Part shown: positions 9,035 to 18,242 of the stretch, one piece after another
Layout: every line of letters begins with the position of its first letter
How positions within the stretch are numbered: position 1 is the stretch's first letter
Assembly (NCBI RefSeq): GCF_007830055.1
Contig: NZ_VLLE01000003.1
Span: 558,001 to 622,000, forward strand
Origin: Lacibacter cauensis
Lineage (GTDB): Bacteria > Bacteroidota > Bacteroidia > Chitinophagales > Chitinophagaceae
Length of the DNA stretch: 64,000 nt
Reading direction: 5' to 3'
Notes under the pieces: model-generated
What the model saw: only the letters and a program-made list of their open reading frames with translations
Told to the model about the DNA's origin: nothing
The model's database searches: none
Position numbers and translations under genes: made by a program

Positions 9035-10975
9035 ATGAGTTATCCTTACCAAATTACATCTCTCGAACAGTACAAAGCAGATTATAAGCGAAGTGTTGAT
9101 GACCCTGATGGTTTCTGGGGCGATATAGCTGAAAATTTTCAGTGGCGCAAAAAGTGGGACAAAGTGCTCAACTGGAATTTTAAAGAACCAAAAGTTGAGT
9201 GGTTTGCCGGCGCAAAGCTCAACATCACGGAAAACTGTATCGACCGTCATCTTGCAACGATGGGCGATAAGCCTGCCATTATATGGGAACCCAACAATCC
9301 CGAAGATCGTGTACGCATTGTAACTTATAACCGTTTGCATAAACGTGTTTGTCAGTTTGCACAGGTGTTAAAAAACAACGGGGTAAAAAAAGGAGATCGT
9401 GTTTGTATTTACATGGGCATGGTACCCGAACTGGCATATGCCGTATTAGGTTGTGCACGTATTGGTGCAATACACAGTGTGATCTTTGGTGGCTTCAGTG
9501 CACAAAGTATTGCCGATCGTTTATATGATGCGCAGGCCGAGTTCATTGTTACCTGCGATGGTGCTTACCGTGGCAATAAAGATATTCCACTCAAGAGTGT
9601 AATTGATGATGCGTTAATCGGTAACCGTACAGTGAAGAAAGTAATTGTTTATACACGTACACGTACGCCTGTATCAATGTTAAAAGGAAGAGATGTTTGG
9701 TGGGAAGATGAAATGGAACATGCAGAACACCAGGTAGAACAAAACGGTGTGGTATCATTTCCTGCAGAAGAAATGGATGCAGAAGATCCGCTGTTTATTT
9801 TATATACCAGCGGTTCAACCGGTAAACCTAAAGGTGTGGTGCACAGCAGTGCAGGTTATATGTTGTGGACCAACTACACATTTGTAAATGTATTTCAATA
9901 CAAACCCGGCGATGTACATTTTTGTACAGCCGATATTGGCTGGATCACCGGTCATAGTTATATCCTTTACGGTCCATTGAGTGCAGGTGGTACTTCGTTA
10001 ATGTTCGAAGGTATTCCTACATGGCCCGATGCAGGACGTTTCTGGGATATTGTTGAGAAACATAAAGTAAATATTCTTTATACTGCACCAACAGCCATCC
10101 GCAGCTTAATGGGTTTTGGTTTGGAACCATTGAAAGGAAAAGATCTCTCCTCCTTAAAAATACTCGGCACTGTTGGAGAACCAATCAATGAAGAAGCTTG
10201 GCATTGGTACGATGAGCATGTGGGTAAAGGCAAATGCCCCATTGTTGATACCTGGTGGCAAACAGAAACAGGCGGTTGCTTAATTTCAAACATGGCAGGT
10301 GTTACACCAGCAAAACCAAGTTGGGCTACATTGCCCATGCCGGGTGTGCAACCGATCTTAGTTGATGAAAAAGGCGAGGAAGTAACAAAGGCCGATGAAG
10401 ATGGTATTATTAAAGGCAATCTGTGTATAAAAGCTCCATGGCCTGCAATACTGCGTACAACCTATGGCGATCATGAACGTTGCAGACAAAACTATTTTGC
10501 AACATATGAGAATTTATATTTTACCGGCGATGGTGCGTTGAAAGATGCAGATGGCAATTTCCGTATTACCGGTCGTGTAGATGATGTGTTGAATGTAAGC
10601 GGTCATCGTATTGGTACGGCTGAAGTGGAAAACGCCATTAACATGCACGCAGGTGTTGTAGAGAGTGCAGTAGTAGGTTATCCGCACGATGTAAAAGGGC
10701 AAGGTATTTATGCGTATGTGATTTATGGCCACATGCACAACAACGATGAAGAGCTTACACGAAAAGATATTCTGCAAACAGTAACACGTGTAATTGGCCC
10801 TATTGCAAAGCCCGACAAAATTCAGTTTGTAAGCGGCTTACCGAAAACACGCAGTGGAAAAATTATGCGCCGCATCTTACGCAAAATTGCAGAAGGAGAA
10901 ACCGGTAGCCTGGGCGATACAAGTACACTGCTCGATCCCGGTGTTGTAGATGAAATTGTAAAAGGTAAATTATAA
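9035..10975 (+). CDS. acs: Acetyl-CoA synthetase
   Basis: This enzyme activates acetate to acetyl-CoA with ATP through acetyl-adenylate. The product has 646 residues starting MSYPYQITSLEQYKADYK, close to the E. coli enzyme length. The ATP/AMP-binding loop YTSGSTGKPKGVVHSS, the 'DTWWQTETGG' motif and the C-terminal catalytic/acetylation lysine in KTRSGKIMRRILRK are all present. The ATG at 9035 is chosen over an upstream in-frame codon at 9005 because it gives the conserved N-terminus. The gene ends at a strong terminator. Confidence 0.97.
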   Translation: MSYPYQITSLEQYKADYKRSVDDPDGFWGDIAENFQWRKKWDKVLNWNFKEPKVEWFAGAKLNITENCIDRHLATMGDKPAIIWEPNNPEDRVRIVTYNRLHKRVCQFAQVLKNNGVKKGDRVCIYMGMVPELAYAVLGCARIGAIHSVIFGGFSAQSIADRLYDAQAEFIVTCDGAYRGNKDIPLKSVIDDALIGNRTVKKVIVYTRTRTPVSMLKGRDVWWEDEMEHAEHQVEQNGVVSFPAEEMDAEDPLFILYTSGSTGKPKGVVHSSAGYMLWTNYTFVNVFQYKPGDVHFCTADIGWITGHSYILYGPLSAGGTSLMFEGIPTWPDAGRFWDIVEKHKVNILYTAPTAIRSLMGFGLEPLKGKDLSSLKILGTVGEPINEEAWHWYDEHVGKGKCPIVDTWWQTETGGCLISNMAGVTPAKPSWATLPMPGVQPILVDEKGEEVTKADEDGIIKGNLCIKAPWPAILRTTYGDHERCRQNYFATYENLYFTGDGALKDADGNFRITGRVDDVLNVSGHRIGTAEVENAINMHAGVVESAVVGYPHDVKGQGIYAYVIYGHMHNNDEELTRKDILQTVTRVIGPIAKPDKIQFVSGLPKTRSGKIMRRILRKIAEGETGSLGDTSTLLDPGVVDEIVKGKL

Positions 10976-10982
10976 AAAAGTA

Positions 10983-11009
10983 AACCCCGCCGAAGCGGGG
11001 TTCTTTTTT
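10983..11009 (+). terminator. Intrinsic terminator after acs
   Basis: AACCCCGC (10983-10990) pairs with GCGGGGTT (10995-11002) across CGAA and is followed by CTTTTTT. An A-run on the other side means it may also stop the convergent gene. Confidence 0.88.
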
Positions 11010-11047
11010 ACAACACGGGATTTTGGGTAAACTCCTGTTGCAAATTT

Positions 11048-12691
11048 TTATTCTAAAGGCATTTTAGCAAACCACAGTGTTTTACCGCTTTTGTTTTCGC
11101 CAAGAAAAACAAGTTGTCCTTTACCAATTGGCAGGAAGGGGTATTTGTTATTTACATAATAATCGCTTTTACCTTGCCCAAATTGTGCAAACTCTCCAAT
11201 AGCCGCATTGTTAATATCAATTACACTTACACTGGGATAAACTAAGAATTTGTATTTGCTTTCGCCCAGTTCACGTTCGGTTTTAACACCGGCCATTTCC
11301 ATAATCATCCAATAGAGTTTGTTGCCATCGTTGCTGAACACAAGTGTCTGGCTGTTGGGAGACATACTTGCTTCTTTATCATTTTCTTCTCTGCGTACGC
11401 CATAGGCTGCTTTTAACGAACCGGTGCTGCCAAAATGCATCATAATAATATCTTCATACTTAATGGATGCACCGCCGCTGCCACCTAACAGTTTTGGGCC
11501 GTTTGTTTTTTTATACTTCTGACCGGTAAGAAAAATATCGCCATTGGGTGAAACTTTTAAATCGGCAATTCGGAATTTTTTACCGGTGTATTCCGGTTTT
11601 TTCTTTTGTGATGCAGGCGATTTTGCTTTGGCTTCAAAATCATCCAATGTATTGTTGGTAACAAAGTCTACTTTACCATTACTGATTTTCACTACCTGGA
11701 AACCTTTTGCTTTAAACTCATCGTTTTGTCCTTCCCTTGCATCTGAAGCAGGTTGTGGCGTGGTGAATTTTTCATTGTAATAATCATCATCGCTGCCTGT
11801 TGCTCCAAGAATTAATACGCCATCGTTTGTTTGTACAAACATGTTGCCGTTAAAAATGCCTGTCTTTGATTTAACAGCAATGCGTTCTTTTATTTTACCA
11901 TCGTAACCCAAACGCACAAATGTGTAATTGGTAGGGTCGGGGTCAGCAATGTTCTTCATACCCTTGCCACCCATAGGTGCAAAGAGGATGAGGATATCAT
12001 CTTCTGCATTGGCATCTTCATCATTATCGGCACTGCTGATGCCGGCTATTGATTGTGGTGTATCGAAGTTGATGGTTTGATCGCCGATGCGGTTCATCTC
12101 TGTATCAAACCGCATTACATGTATTTCTTTGTACTGGCGCATGGGATCCTTTGTCATTGGACCTTTAGCTCCGGCAATAACCAAAATGCTTTCCAGTTCA
12201 TCCTGTTCGGTATGAGCAAAGTAAAACAGTTTTTCTCCGTCATCTGTTTTAGGCTTCAGTTTATCGGCCAAAGAAATTTTTGAATCGTAGCCACCCCAGA
12301 ACCAGTTCCATTTGCGTTTAATAATTTTACGGCGAAGCACCAATGTGCCCATGAAGTTTGTTTCAACAGTGAGCGAGTTGAGGGTATATTCCTCCCCTTT
12401 ATCAACTTTGTATCCTTTCACTTTTTCCATCGGCTGTTCGCTCTCTTCCATTCCTTTAAAGTTGAAATCGAGATCGAAGCGATAGGTTTCAAACTTTGCC
12501 TTTTTGTTCGTGGCTTTGGTAACGTAAGTCATCGTAAGCTCGTTCTTGCCTTCGTCAATAACGGGCTCATACAAATAACCTTTGTTTGCTTTTTTGGAAA
12601 TTTCGTGTGTGCCTTCTTTCGAAAGTTTTTGGGCAGTTAAACTGACGCTGCTGCAGATAAATACCAGCATCAGGCTGAGTTTCGGTTTCAT
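11048..12691 (-). CDS. Exported protein of unknown function
   Basis: A 547-residue protein with signal peptide MKPKLSLMLVFICSSVSLTAQ. The mature part is rich in beta-strand patterns, such as 'LFYFAHTEQDELESILVIAG', 'MNRIGDQTINFD', 'DGVLILGATGSDDDYYNEK' and 'SPNGDIFLTGQKY', which suggest a beta-propeller-like periplasmic or outer-membrane-associated protein. No catalytic motif or sorting domain was recognised. It stands alone, converging on acs. Confidence 0.7.
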   Translation of the reverse strand: MKPKLSLMLVFICSSVSLTAQKLSKEGTHEISKKANKGYLYEPVIDEGKNELTMTYVTKATNKKAKFETYRFDLDFNFKGMEESEQPMEKVKGYKVDKGEEYTLNSLTVETNFMGTLVLRRKIIKRKWNWFWGGYDSKISLADKLKPKTDDGEKLFYFAHTEQDELESILVIAGAKGPMTKDPMRQYKEIHVMRFDTEMNRIGDQTINFDTPQSIAGISSADNDEDANAEDDILILFAPMGGKGMKNIADPDPTNYTFVRLGYDGKIKERIAVKSKTGIFNGNMFVQTNDGVLILGATGSDDDYYNEKFTTPQPASDAREGQNDEFKAKGFQVVKISNGKVDFVTNNTLDDFEAKAKSPASQKKKPEYTGKKFRIADLKVSPNGDIFLTGQKYKKTNGPKLLGGSGGASIKYEDIIMMHFGSTGSLKAAYGVRREENDKEASMSPNSQTLVFSNDGNKLYWMIMEMAGVKTERELGESKYKFLVYPSVSVIDINNAAIGEFAQFGQGKSDYYVNNKYPFLPIGKGQLVFLGENKSGKTLWFAKMPLE

Positions 12692-12757
12692 GTTGTGGAG
12701 TTTGAAACCAAAGAAACTTTTTTCTGCTTCGCCTTACTATACCGTGCAGCGGGTATT

Positions 12758-13318
12758 TTAATGAAGGATAGTTACTTCTGTTCCAACAGGTAACAGGTCG
12801 TACAGTTCTTTTGCATATTCCCGTTTGGTTGAAATGCAGCCGAGTGTCCAGTTATAATAATAATCAACAAACCTGTCTTCGTTACGGCGTGTGGCGTGGA
12901 TGCCGATACCGCCACCTGGTTTTGCATTGGAAGGTATGATGCCTTGCGATTTACGGGCATTGAATTTTTCTAAATCGGTTTGTGTGGGATAGTCGAGCAA
13001 AAGAAAATGTCCCCACTCGGGGTGCAACTTCTTTGCAATGATTTTATACTGGCCTTCGGGTGTGCGGCGGTCTCCTTCCATCATCTTATCGGTCATTTCG
13101 CTGGTGCCGAAAACAACCGGGTAAGTTGACACCCATCCTTCTTCATCGTATAATTTTAATTCGTAATGACTTTTATCAATTACAATCCGGTAGGTAGAAG
13201 TAGTACGCACAGGCTTTTTGTATACCTGCGCTGTTTTATTTCGATGAAAAAAGCTGAAACCCGACAGGGCCAGCATTACTGCACTGCAAATAACCAGCAA
13301 GGTTGATTGGCTTTTCAT
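12758..13318 (-). CDS. L,D-transpeptidase (YkuD fold)
   Basis: A 186-residue exported protein with one N-terminal hydrophobic segment (about residues 6-24). The YkuD catalytic motif is present: GIHATRRN with His141, followed by TLGCIST with the nucleophile Cys161. Such enzymes make 3-3 peptidoglycan cross-links or attach lipoproteins to the cell wall in the periplasm. The motif TPEGQYKI is also typical of the family. The exact substrate cannot be told from sequence. Confidence 0.9.
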   Translation of the reverse strand: MKSQSTLLVICSAVMLALSGFSFFHRNKTAQVYKKPVRTTSTYRIVIDKSHYELKLYDEEGWVSTYPVVFGTSEMTDKMMEGDRRTPEGQYKIIAKKLHPEWGHFLLLDYPTQTDLEKFNARKSQGIIPSNAKPGGGIGIHATRRNEDRFVDYYYNWTLGCISTKREYAKELYDLLPVGTEVTILH

Positions 13319-13440
13319 TTTACACGTTGTTTTCGATGGTACGTATATAACGACGAAAAATTATTCCATATTTTCTGTGGTAAATCTAATTAACAAACTA
13401 TTGATGCCAATGGGGATAATTCGTGTTTGAACAGGAATAA

Positions 13441-13470
13441 AAAAAGCCGCTCTTTATCAGGCGGCTTTTT
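13441..13470 (-). terminator. Intrinsic terminator after the DUF4332 gene
   Basis: AAAAAGCCGC (13441-13450) and GCGGCTTTTT (13461-13470) form a perfect 10-bp stem. On the minus strand it ends in a T-run just after the stop of the upstream gene. It also lies upstream of the L,D-transpeptidase gene and so isolates it. Confidence 0.85.
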
Positions 13471-13490
13471 ATTATTGATCGAAAAAATGC

Positions 13491-13898
13491 TTAGTGAAAA
13501 ACTTTTTGCTCCAGTGTTTTTGCCTGTGCAATCATCTCTGCTAACGATTCGGCAGAAGGCACTTTGCCGGTTAAGCCAAACTGTTCATTTGTTTCAACAA
13601 GCTTTGCGTGCAGGTTTTCGGCATTGCGGTGCGCCAGTTCTTTTACGGTATCTACACCGGCAGCTTCCAGCAGTTCTGCTGTTTGTCCGGCAACACCGGT
13701 AATACGATGCAGATCGGCATGGTTGACCCAGGTAAGAATCAGGTTTTCGGGTATACCGGTCACTTCACTTATGCCAACTCTACCTTTTTTTGTACTTCCT
13801 TGCGCCAGCAAATCATCGGTAGTAAAAATGGCCATGGTTTCAAGCCTTGCTGCATAGTTAGGGCCAATACCTTCAATATCGATTACTTTATAACTCAT
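13491..13898 (-). CDS. DUF4332 helix-hairpin-helix protein
   Basis: A 135-residue cytoplasmic protein starting MSYKVIDIEGIGPNYAARLE. Two helix-hairpin-helix-like repeats are visible: 'IEGIGPNYAARLE...TTDDLLAQGS' and 'ITGVAGQTAELLEAAGVDTVKELAHR'. These are typical of DUF4332 and recall RecA/RNA-polymerase-alpha type non-specific DNA-binding hairpins. The ATG at 13896-13898 is preferred because the upstream in-frame extension runs through a dispersed repeat and a terminator. Function is unknown; nucleic-acid binding is inference. Confidence 0.8.
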   Translation of the reverse strand: MSYKVIDIEGIGPNYAARLETMAIFTTDDLLAQGSTKKGRVGISEVTGIPENLILTWVNHADLHRITGVAGQTAELLEAAGVDTVKELAHRNAENLHAKLVETNEQFGLTGKVPSAESLAEMIAQAKTLEQKVFH

Positions 13899-13932
13899 CT
13901 GTTTTTTTTGAGTGAGCAAATTAAGGAAAATA

Positions 13933-13959
13933 CCCTCCCCAACCCCTCCCGGGAGGGGA
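13933..13959. repeat. CCCTCCCC palindromic repeat, copy 1
   Basis: CCCTCCCCAACCCCTCCC is followed directly by GGGAGGGG. The core CCCCTCCC/GGGAGGGG is a perfect 16-bp palindrome. A related copy (CCCCTCCCAAGAGGGG) is at 59618-59633. Confidence 0.6.
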
Positions 13960-13960
13960 T

Positions 13961-13989
13961 AAAAAAAGCCGCTCCCTTTCGAGAGCGGC
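13961..13989 (-). terminator. Intrinsic terminator of the ECF sigma operon
   Basis: On the minus strand GCCGCTC, an 8-base loop and GAGCGGC are followed by seven T. It lies 27 bases past the stop of the outer-membrane-barrel gene. Confidence 0.85.
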
Positions 13990-14016
13990 CAGCCAGAGAA
14001 TACAGCGTTAGCTGTA

Positions 14017-14871
14017 TTACCAGCTGCTAAGCCGGATACCAATGTTGTAAGGTGTTTGTTGTAATCCGTTTTTATGTAAATCGTTCAACGCATAGCTTCC
14101 GTAGAGACGTACTGCACCAAGGTTCAATTCGCCGATTGCAGAAAGCTTCCATGGTTCCAGGTTAAAGTCGCTTCTTACTTTTTCTTTACCGTTCTGTTCG
14201 CTTTTCATTTTCTGGCGGGCTGCATACAGGTAACCTGCGCTTACACCTGCACTAAAGCCATAACCTCTTTTGCGTTTGGGTGCAAAGTTGAAATCGAGCA
14301 TAACCGGCACCGTTAAATAATCGGCAGCCAGTTTGTTTTTGCGGTACTTGATGTTGTCGATGGTAATGTTGGTTGTTGGCTCGGTATTGTAACGCACACT
14401 TTTTTCGAAACTGTAGTTGTTCATTTCAACACCTAAACCATATTTCAGGTTTACCACGTGTTGAATGATGTTTACACGCTGCATAAAGAACCAAACGTTT
14501 ACGTTAATGGAACGGCCGTTGCGTAAATCCAGTTGTTCTTTGGTGCCGCCGGGGAAGAAGGCCTGTGTTGCAGGTGCTGCATAATTGGTTTGATCATTTA
14601 CATTGGAAAAACCAAGATCAACAATCAACCAGTTGGTACTCACGTTCGACTTTTTGTACTCTTTACGCTTTTTAATTTCTACGGTTGTACCGCCATCTTC
14701 GTTGTTATCATCTTTCTTCTCTTCTTTTTTTTCTTTGCCATCATTCTTTTTAATGATGACCATGTTGCCGATCTTAATGGTGTCGGCGCTTTGTGGTTTG
14801 GTGGTGTCGGTTTGTGCATTAACGCCAAGGCATACGATGAGACCAAGCAATGCGAATAAAGACTGCTTCAT
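14017..14871 (-). CDS. Outer-membrane beta-barrel protein of the ECF operon
   Basis: A 284-residue protein with signal peptide MKQSLFALLGLIVCLGVNAQ. A charged low-complexity linker (about residues 45-75, rich in Lys, Glu and Asp) follows. The C-terminal part has alternating-pattern strands ending in 'PYNIGIRLSSW', a terminal aromatic residue as expected for an outer-membrane barrel. It is the last gene of a sigma / anti-sigma / barrel unit, 24 bp after the anti-sigma-like gene. It may be a target or a sensor of that system (inference). Confidence 0.75.
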   Translation of the reverse strand: MKQSLFALLGLIVCLGVNAQTDTTKPQSADTIKIGNMVIIKKNDGKEKKEEKKDDNNEDGGTTVEIKKRKEYKKSNVSTNWLIVDLGFSNVNDQTNYAAPATQAFFPGGTKEQLDLRNGRSINVNVWFFMQRVNIIQHVVNLKYGLGVEMNNYSFEKSVRYNTEPTTNITIDNIKYRKNKLAADYLTVPVMLDFNFAPKRKRGYGFSAGVSAGYLYAARQKMKSEQNGKEKVRSDFNLEPWKLSAIGELNLGAVRLYGSYALNDLHKNGLQQTPYNIGIRLSSW

Positions 14872-14895
14872 AAAATTTCCGTTTAAAGTTTTTTG

Positions 14896-15975
14896 TTATT
14901 GGGTGTTTACTGCAAACACAGCAAAGCGTACTTCGGAGCTGCCTGACTGAATACCGGTTTTACGTTCAAACGTCCGTTTTGCTTTTTTAAGTAACCCTGC
15001 TATACCACTTCTGCGTTGTCTTTCTTCGGTAAGAAGCTCATTGTCTTCTTCGTTGTCAACTGCAGCTACATCGTTGTTGTAAAGTGTATAAGCGGCGTTG
15101 GTTGCTGTGCTTGTTTCTATAGGTTGTACGGTTGGTGTTGCAGAATTGTTACTGGGAACATCAAAATTATTTTTTGCAACATCTGGTTGTGTTGTAGTAA
15201 CAGGTTCTACCTCTACATTTGGTTTTGTTGTGGTTGTTGTGTTACCTGTATTGTTATTTACCACAGTTGTTGATACAGTAACCGTATTTGTTTGCGTGTT
15301 GTTTTGTGCATTAATTGTTTCATTTACGGCAACAGAACCGTTTTCTGCATCTTGTTTCTTTTTTTCCTCTTCTAAAATTTCTATAACTGTTTTTGGCGAT
15401 TGCGTTGCTTTTTGTTGTCCATTTGTACGTTCAGCTACTGCAACTTTTGTTGCATCAGGAGTATACTCTTTATCCATCATTAACCACATTGCACTGCCGA
15501 GCAATACAACCACAGCTGCAGCTGCACTCCAGCGCCTTGCCGATGCACTTAATGAAAACACACGGGCAGGTTCGGCTTGTTTGTACAGTAATTGTTTATC
15601 AGGAAATACAATCGACGTATCTGGTTTAACCTGGCTGCGGCGTAACCAAAGCAACTCTTTTTGCAGGCTGGTATTTGTAAGCAGTTCTTTTTCTACGTTC
15701 GCTTTTTCAGCAGCAGGTAATTCTTCATCAACATACAATAAAAGTTGCTCTTCGTTTACACTGCTTTCTTCAACCGGTTTCAACAGCGACTGCATAAATG
15801 CATCATCCAGTTTGGCATCAGCTGTAAACGTAGATTGATTGATGAGAGCGAACTCTTCCTGCAGGTCGGGATTGGCCGCCACAAAAGCTTCCACAATTTC
15901 CCGTTGCCCGGCTGTCAACTCATTGTCGACATACAGGAGGAAAAATTCTTCGTAATTATGGCGGTTAATATTCAT
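14896..15975 (-). CDS. Anti-sigma-factor-like membrane protein
   Basis: A 359-residue protein. Two N-terminal repeats of the same helical motif are visible: 'LLYVDNELTAGQREIVEAFV' at about 13-32 and 'LLYVDEELPAAEKANVEKEL' at about 78-97. A transmembrane helix follows at about residues 148-167. The periplasmic part is long and rich in Thr, Asn, Val and Gln (about 190-300). No zinc-binding HxxxCxxC was found. Its position 97 bp after an ECF sigma gene and its topology suggest it binds that sigma factor in the cytoplasm and spans the inner membrane. The interval between the two genes contains a dispersed repeat. Confidence 0.72.
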   Translation of the reverse strand: MNINRHNYEEFFLLYVDNELTAGQREIVEAFVAANPDLQEEFALINQSTFTADAKLDDAFMQSLLKPVEESSVNEEQLLLYVDEELPAAEKANVEKELLTNTSLQKELLWLRRSQVKPDTSIVFPDKQLLYKQAEPARVFSLSASARRWSAAAAVVVLLGSAMWLMMDKEYTPDATKVAVAERTNGQQKATQSPKTVIEILEEEKKKQDAENGSVAVNETINAQNNTQTNTVTVSTTVVNNNTGNTTTTTKPNVEVEPVTTTQPDVAKNNFDVPSNNSATPTVQPIETSTATNAAYTLYNNDVAAVDNEEDNELLTEERQRRSGIAGLLKKAKRTFERKTGIQSGSSEVRFAVFAVNTQ

Positions 15976-15987
15976 TTTTTATTTTTT

Positions 15988-16060
15988 GTCCGAAAGTCGG
16001 TAAGACCGAAGTCCGGAAGATTATTCATCTGTCAGCATTGTTCTTTCTGACTTTCCGACT
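15988..16060. repeat. Dispersed inverted repeat (GTCCGAAAGTCGG family) inside the sigma operon
   Basis: The left arm is GTCCGAAAGTCGG ... GTCCGGAAGA and the right arm CTTTCTGACTTTCCGACT, so the ends pair. It fills the gap between the sigma and anti-sigma-like genes. Confidence 0.6.
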
Positions 16061-16072
16061 AATAACTTCTAA

Positions 16073-16558
16073 CTACATCACATTTTCAATACTCACTAGG
16101 TAATTCTTCAATTGCAATCTCGCCCTGTGCAAGTACACTTTTACCTGGCTCTCGTTCAATCCCGTTATTTCGCCTATCTCTTCGTAACTGTATCCTTCGT
16201 AATCTTTCAGCAATACCAGGCTGCGGGCTGTTTCACTTAACCGGGCCAGGGCTTCTTCCAGTACTTTCTTCATATTGTGCTGTGGACGGTCCTGTATACG
16301 CACTTCTTCTGCAAACTCGTCTCTCAATGTCATCCGTTTGTGTTTGCGTATATGGTCAATCATTTGATTGTACGCAATCGTAAACAGGTACGATTTGCTC
16401 CTTTCGGTGTCCACATTGTCCTTATTCACCCACAATTTTTCGAAAGCACTCTGCACAACATCCCGTGCATCTTCCTCGTGCCCCAAATTTTTGAGGATAA
16501 AACGGTATACGTTATCGGCATACCGGGTCACACAATCATTATATTCTCTGGCGGTCAT
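16073..16558 (-). CDS. ECF-type RNA polymerase sigma factor
   Basis: A 161-residue sigma-70 family protein of the extracytoplasmic type. Region 2 is at about residues 10-80 ('DNVYRFILKNLGHEEDARDVVQSAFEKLW' divided by 'SYLFTIAYNQMIDHIRKHKR'). Region 4 is at about 105-158 with the helix-turn-helix 'YEGYSYEEIGEITGLNESQV'. It heads the operon with the anti-sigma-like and barrel genes. The target promoters are unknown. Confidence 0.92.
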   Translation of the reverse strand: MTAREYNDCVTRYADNVYRFILKNLGHEEDARDVVQSAFEKLWVNKDNVDTERSKSYLFTIAYNQMIDHIRKHKRMTLRDEFAEEVRIQDRPQHNMKKVLEEALARLSETARSLVLLKDYEGYSYEEIGEITGLNESQVKVYLHRARLQLKNYLVSIENVM

Positions 16559-16645
16559 AAATCAGTTAGTGATCCGTGATGATAAGTTTAACTACATGTG
16601 TTACGTACACAGGAATTAAAAGTTACAGCGAAATGAAATTATTTT

Positions 16646-16846
16646 TTAAAGAGATCCTGAAAACGAATCTAAAATAAAGAACCCGGTTTGGGGAGCGTTG
16701 GTATTGGCAGGTTTTTCCTGGCAGGCTTCTTTGCATGCCGGAGATGCAGGTGCCATTTTCTTGTATGCAGATGTACCCGAAAGCAAAGCCCAAGAAGATA
16801 CCGTTATAAGAATAACAGCGGCCAAAAGTATTAATTGCTTCTTCAT
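16646..16846 (-). CDS. Small exported protein, unknown
   Basis: A 66-residue protein: MKKQLILLAAVILITVSSWALL forms a signal peptide or anchor. A short mature part follows, with two cysteines in PACKEACQEKP and a Phe/Ile-rich end (GFFILDSFSGSL). The ATG at 16844-16846 is preferred over one eight codons upstream because it begins the hydrophobic leader. It lies alone upstream of the sigma gene on the same strand. The function is not recognised. Confidence 0.5.
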   Translation of the reverse strand: MKKQLILLAAVILITVSSWALLSGTSAYKKMAPASPACKEACQEKPANTNAPQTGFFILDSFSGSL

Positions 16847-17015
16847 CTGATTGTTCGTTGCTTTTTTCATTTACAAGTACTGCGGCCCTGCGGCATAACA
16901 GCTGTTTAATGAAGTTGGACGAAGTTAGAGCTAAAATGTTACAATTAGCCCACATATTTATGTGAAAATCCCCAAGGTGCAATCGGTTACACATAAAAGG
17001 AGTGGCGAATCGCCC

Positions 17016-17023
17016 TAAATTTG
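17016..17023 (+). promoter_or_regulatory. Putative -7 box of kbl
   Basis: TAAATTTG, matching TAnnTTTG, 19 bases before the kbl ATG. Confidence 0.5.
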
Positions 17024-17042
17024 TCGCCTAAACTATTGACGT

Positions 17043-18242
17043 ATGAATGCGAAACTTGTGCAACGAATTGCAAATGAACTGGATGAGATAAAAGCCAACG
17101 GGCTGTTTAAGACCGAACGCATCATTGAAAGTGCGCAAGGCCCGGAGATCATGGTAAACGGAAAAATTGTGCTCAATTTCTGCGCCAATAACTACCTCGG
17201 CCTGTCATCGCACCCCAAAGTAATTGAGGCGGCAAAAAAATACATCGACCTGCGGGGCTTTGGTATGAGCAGTGTACGCTTCATCTGCGGTACGCAGGAT
17301 ATTCATAAAGAACTGGAAGCAAAAATTTCTAAATTCCTCGGTACAGAAGATACTATTTTATATGCAGCCGCTTTCGATGCCAACGGTGGTGTGTTCGAGC
17401 CTTTGTTTGGCGAACAGGATGCCATCATCAGCGATGCGTTGAACCATGCCAGTATTATCGACGGGGTTCGTTTGTGCAAAGCCCAGCGCTTCCGTTACGA
17501 ACATAACAACATGGCCGACCTGGAAGCCAAACTGCAGGAAGCAGCCGGTGCCCGTAACCGAATTATTGTAACCGATGGCAGCTTTAGCATGGATGGCACC
17601 ATTGCCCAGCTGGATAAAATAGTGGAGCTGGCAGAAAAATATGATGCAGCCATAATGGTAGATGAATGCCACAGCAGCGGCTTCTTAGGTAAAACAGGTC
17701 GTGGTACACACGAATACCGAGGGGTGATGGGTAAGATTGATATTATTACCGGCACATTGGGTAAAGCGCTTGGCGGTGCCAGCGGTGGTTTTACCAGCGG
17801 CAGTAAAGAAGTAATTGAAATGCTGCGCCAGCGTTCACGCCCATACCTTTTCAGCAATACCTTGGCGCCAAGTATTGTGGGTGCATCCATTGCTGTAATG
17901 GACTTGTTGAGCGAAACAACTGAGCTGCGTGATAAACTGGAAGCCAACACCAAATACTTCCGTACAAAAATGACAGCAGCAGGTTTTGATATTAAACCCG
18001 GCGATCACCCGATTGTACCGATTATGTTGTACGATGCGGTAGTGGCACAAAACTTTGCAGCGAAATTGCTGAGCGAAGGCATTTACGTCATCGGCTTCTT
18101 CTTCCCGGTTGTACCAAAAGGCCAGGCACGCATCCGTGTACAGTTAAGTGCGGCACACGATCAGCAACATTTAGATAAAGCCATCGCTGCCTTTACAAAA
18201 GTGGGCAAAGAATTAGGCGTATTAAAAGAAGTAACTGCATAA
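17043..18242 (+). CDS. kbl: Glycine C-acetyltransferase (2-amino-3-ketobutyrate CoA ligase)
   Basis: This PLP-dependent alpha-oxoamine synthase works in threonine degradation and converts 2-amino-3-oxobutyrate plus CoA to glycine and acetyl-CoA. The product has 399 residues, the usual length. It shows 'NFCANNYLGLSSHPKV', the PLP-stacking region 'DALNHASIIDGVRLC', 'MVDECHSSGFLG' and the PLP-lysine motif TGTLGKALGGASGG. Related enzymes of the same fold (such as serine palmitoyltransferase) are less likely given 'SFSMDGTIAQLDKIVELAEK'. Its stop codon overlaps the next start (TAATG). Confidence 0.93.
   Translation: MNAKLVQRIANELDEIKANGLFKTERIIESAQGPEIMVNGKIVLNFCANNYLGLSSHPKVIEAAKKYIDLRGFGMSSVRFICGTQDIHKELEAKISKFLGTEDTILYAAAFDANGGVFEPLFGEQDAIISDALNHASIIDGVRLCKAQRFRYEHNNMADLEAKLQEAAGARNRIIVTDGSFSMDGTIAQLDKIVELAEKYDAAIMVDECHSSGFLGKTGRGTHEYRGVMGKIDIITGTLGKALGGASGGFTSGSKEVIEMLRQRSRPYLFSNTLAPSIVGASIAVMDLLSETTELRDKLEANTKYFRTKMTAAGFDIKPGDHPIVPIMLYDAVVAQNFAAKLLSEGIYVIGFFFPVVPKGQARIRVQLSAAHDQQHLDKAIAAFTKVGKELGVLKEVTA

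Noticed and set aside
8801-9340. 179-codon open frame on the minus strand across the acs start
   Set aside because: It is antisense to acs and its promoter region, has a Cys/His-rich sequence with no family look, and acs is certain.
15098-15838. 246-codon open frame antisense to the anti-sigma-like gene
   Set aside because: It arises from the Thr/Asn/Val-rich codons of the real gene; the product is a hydrophobic Ser/Val/Phe-rich string without structure.
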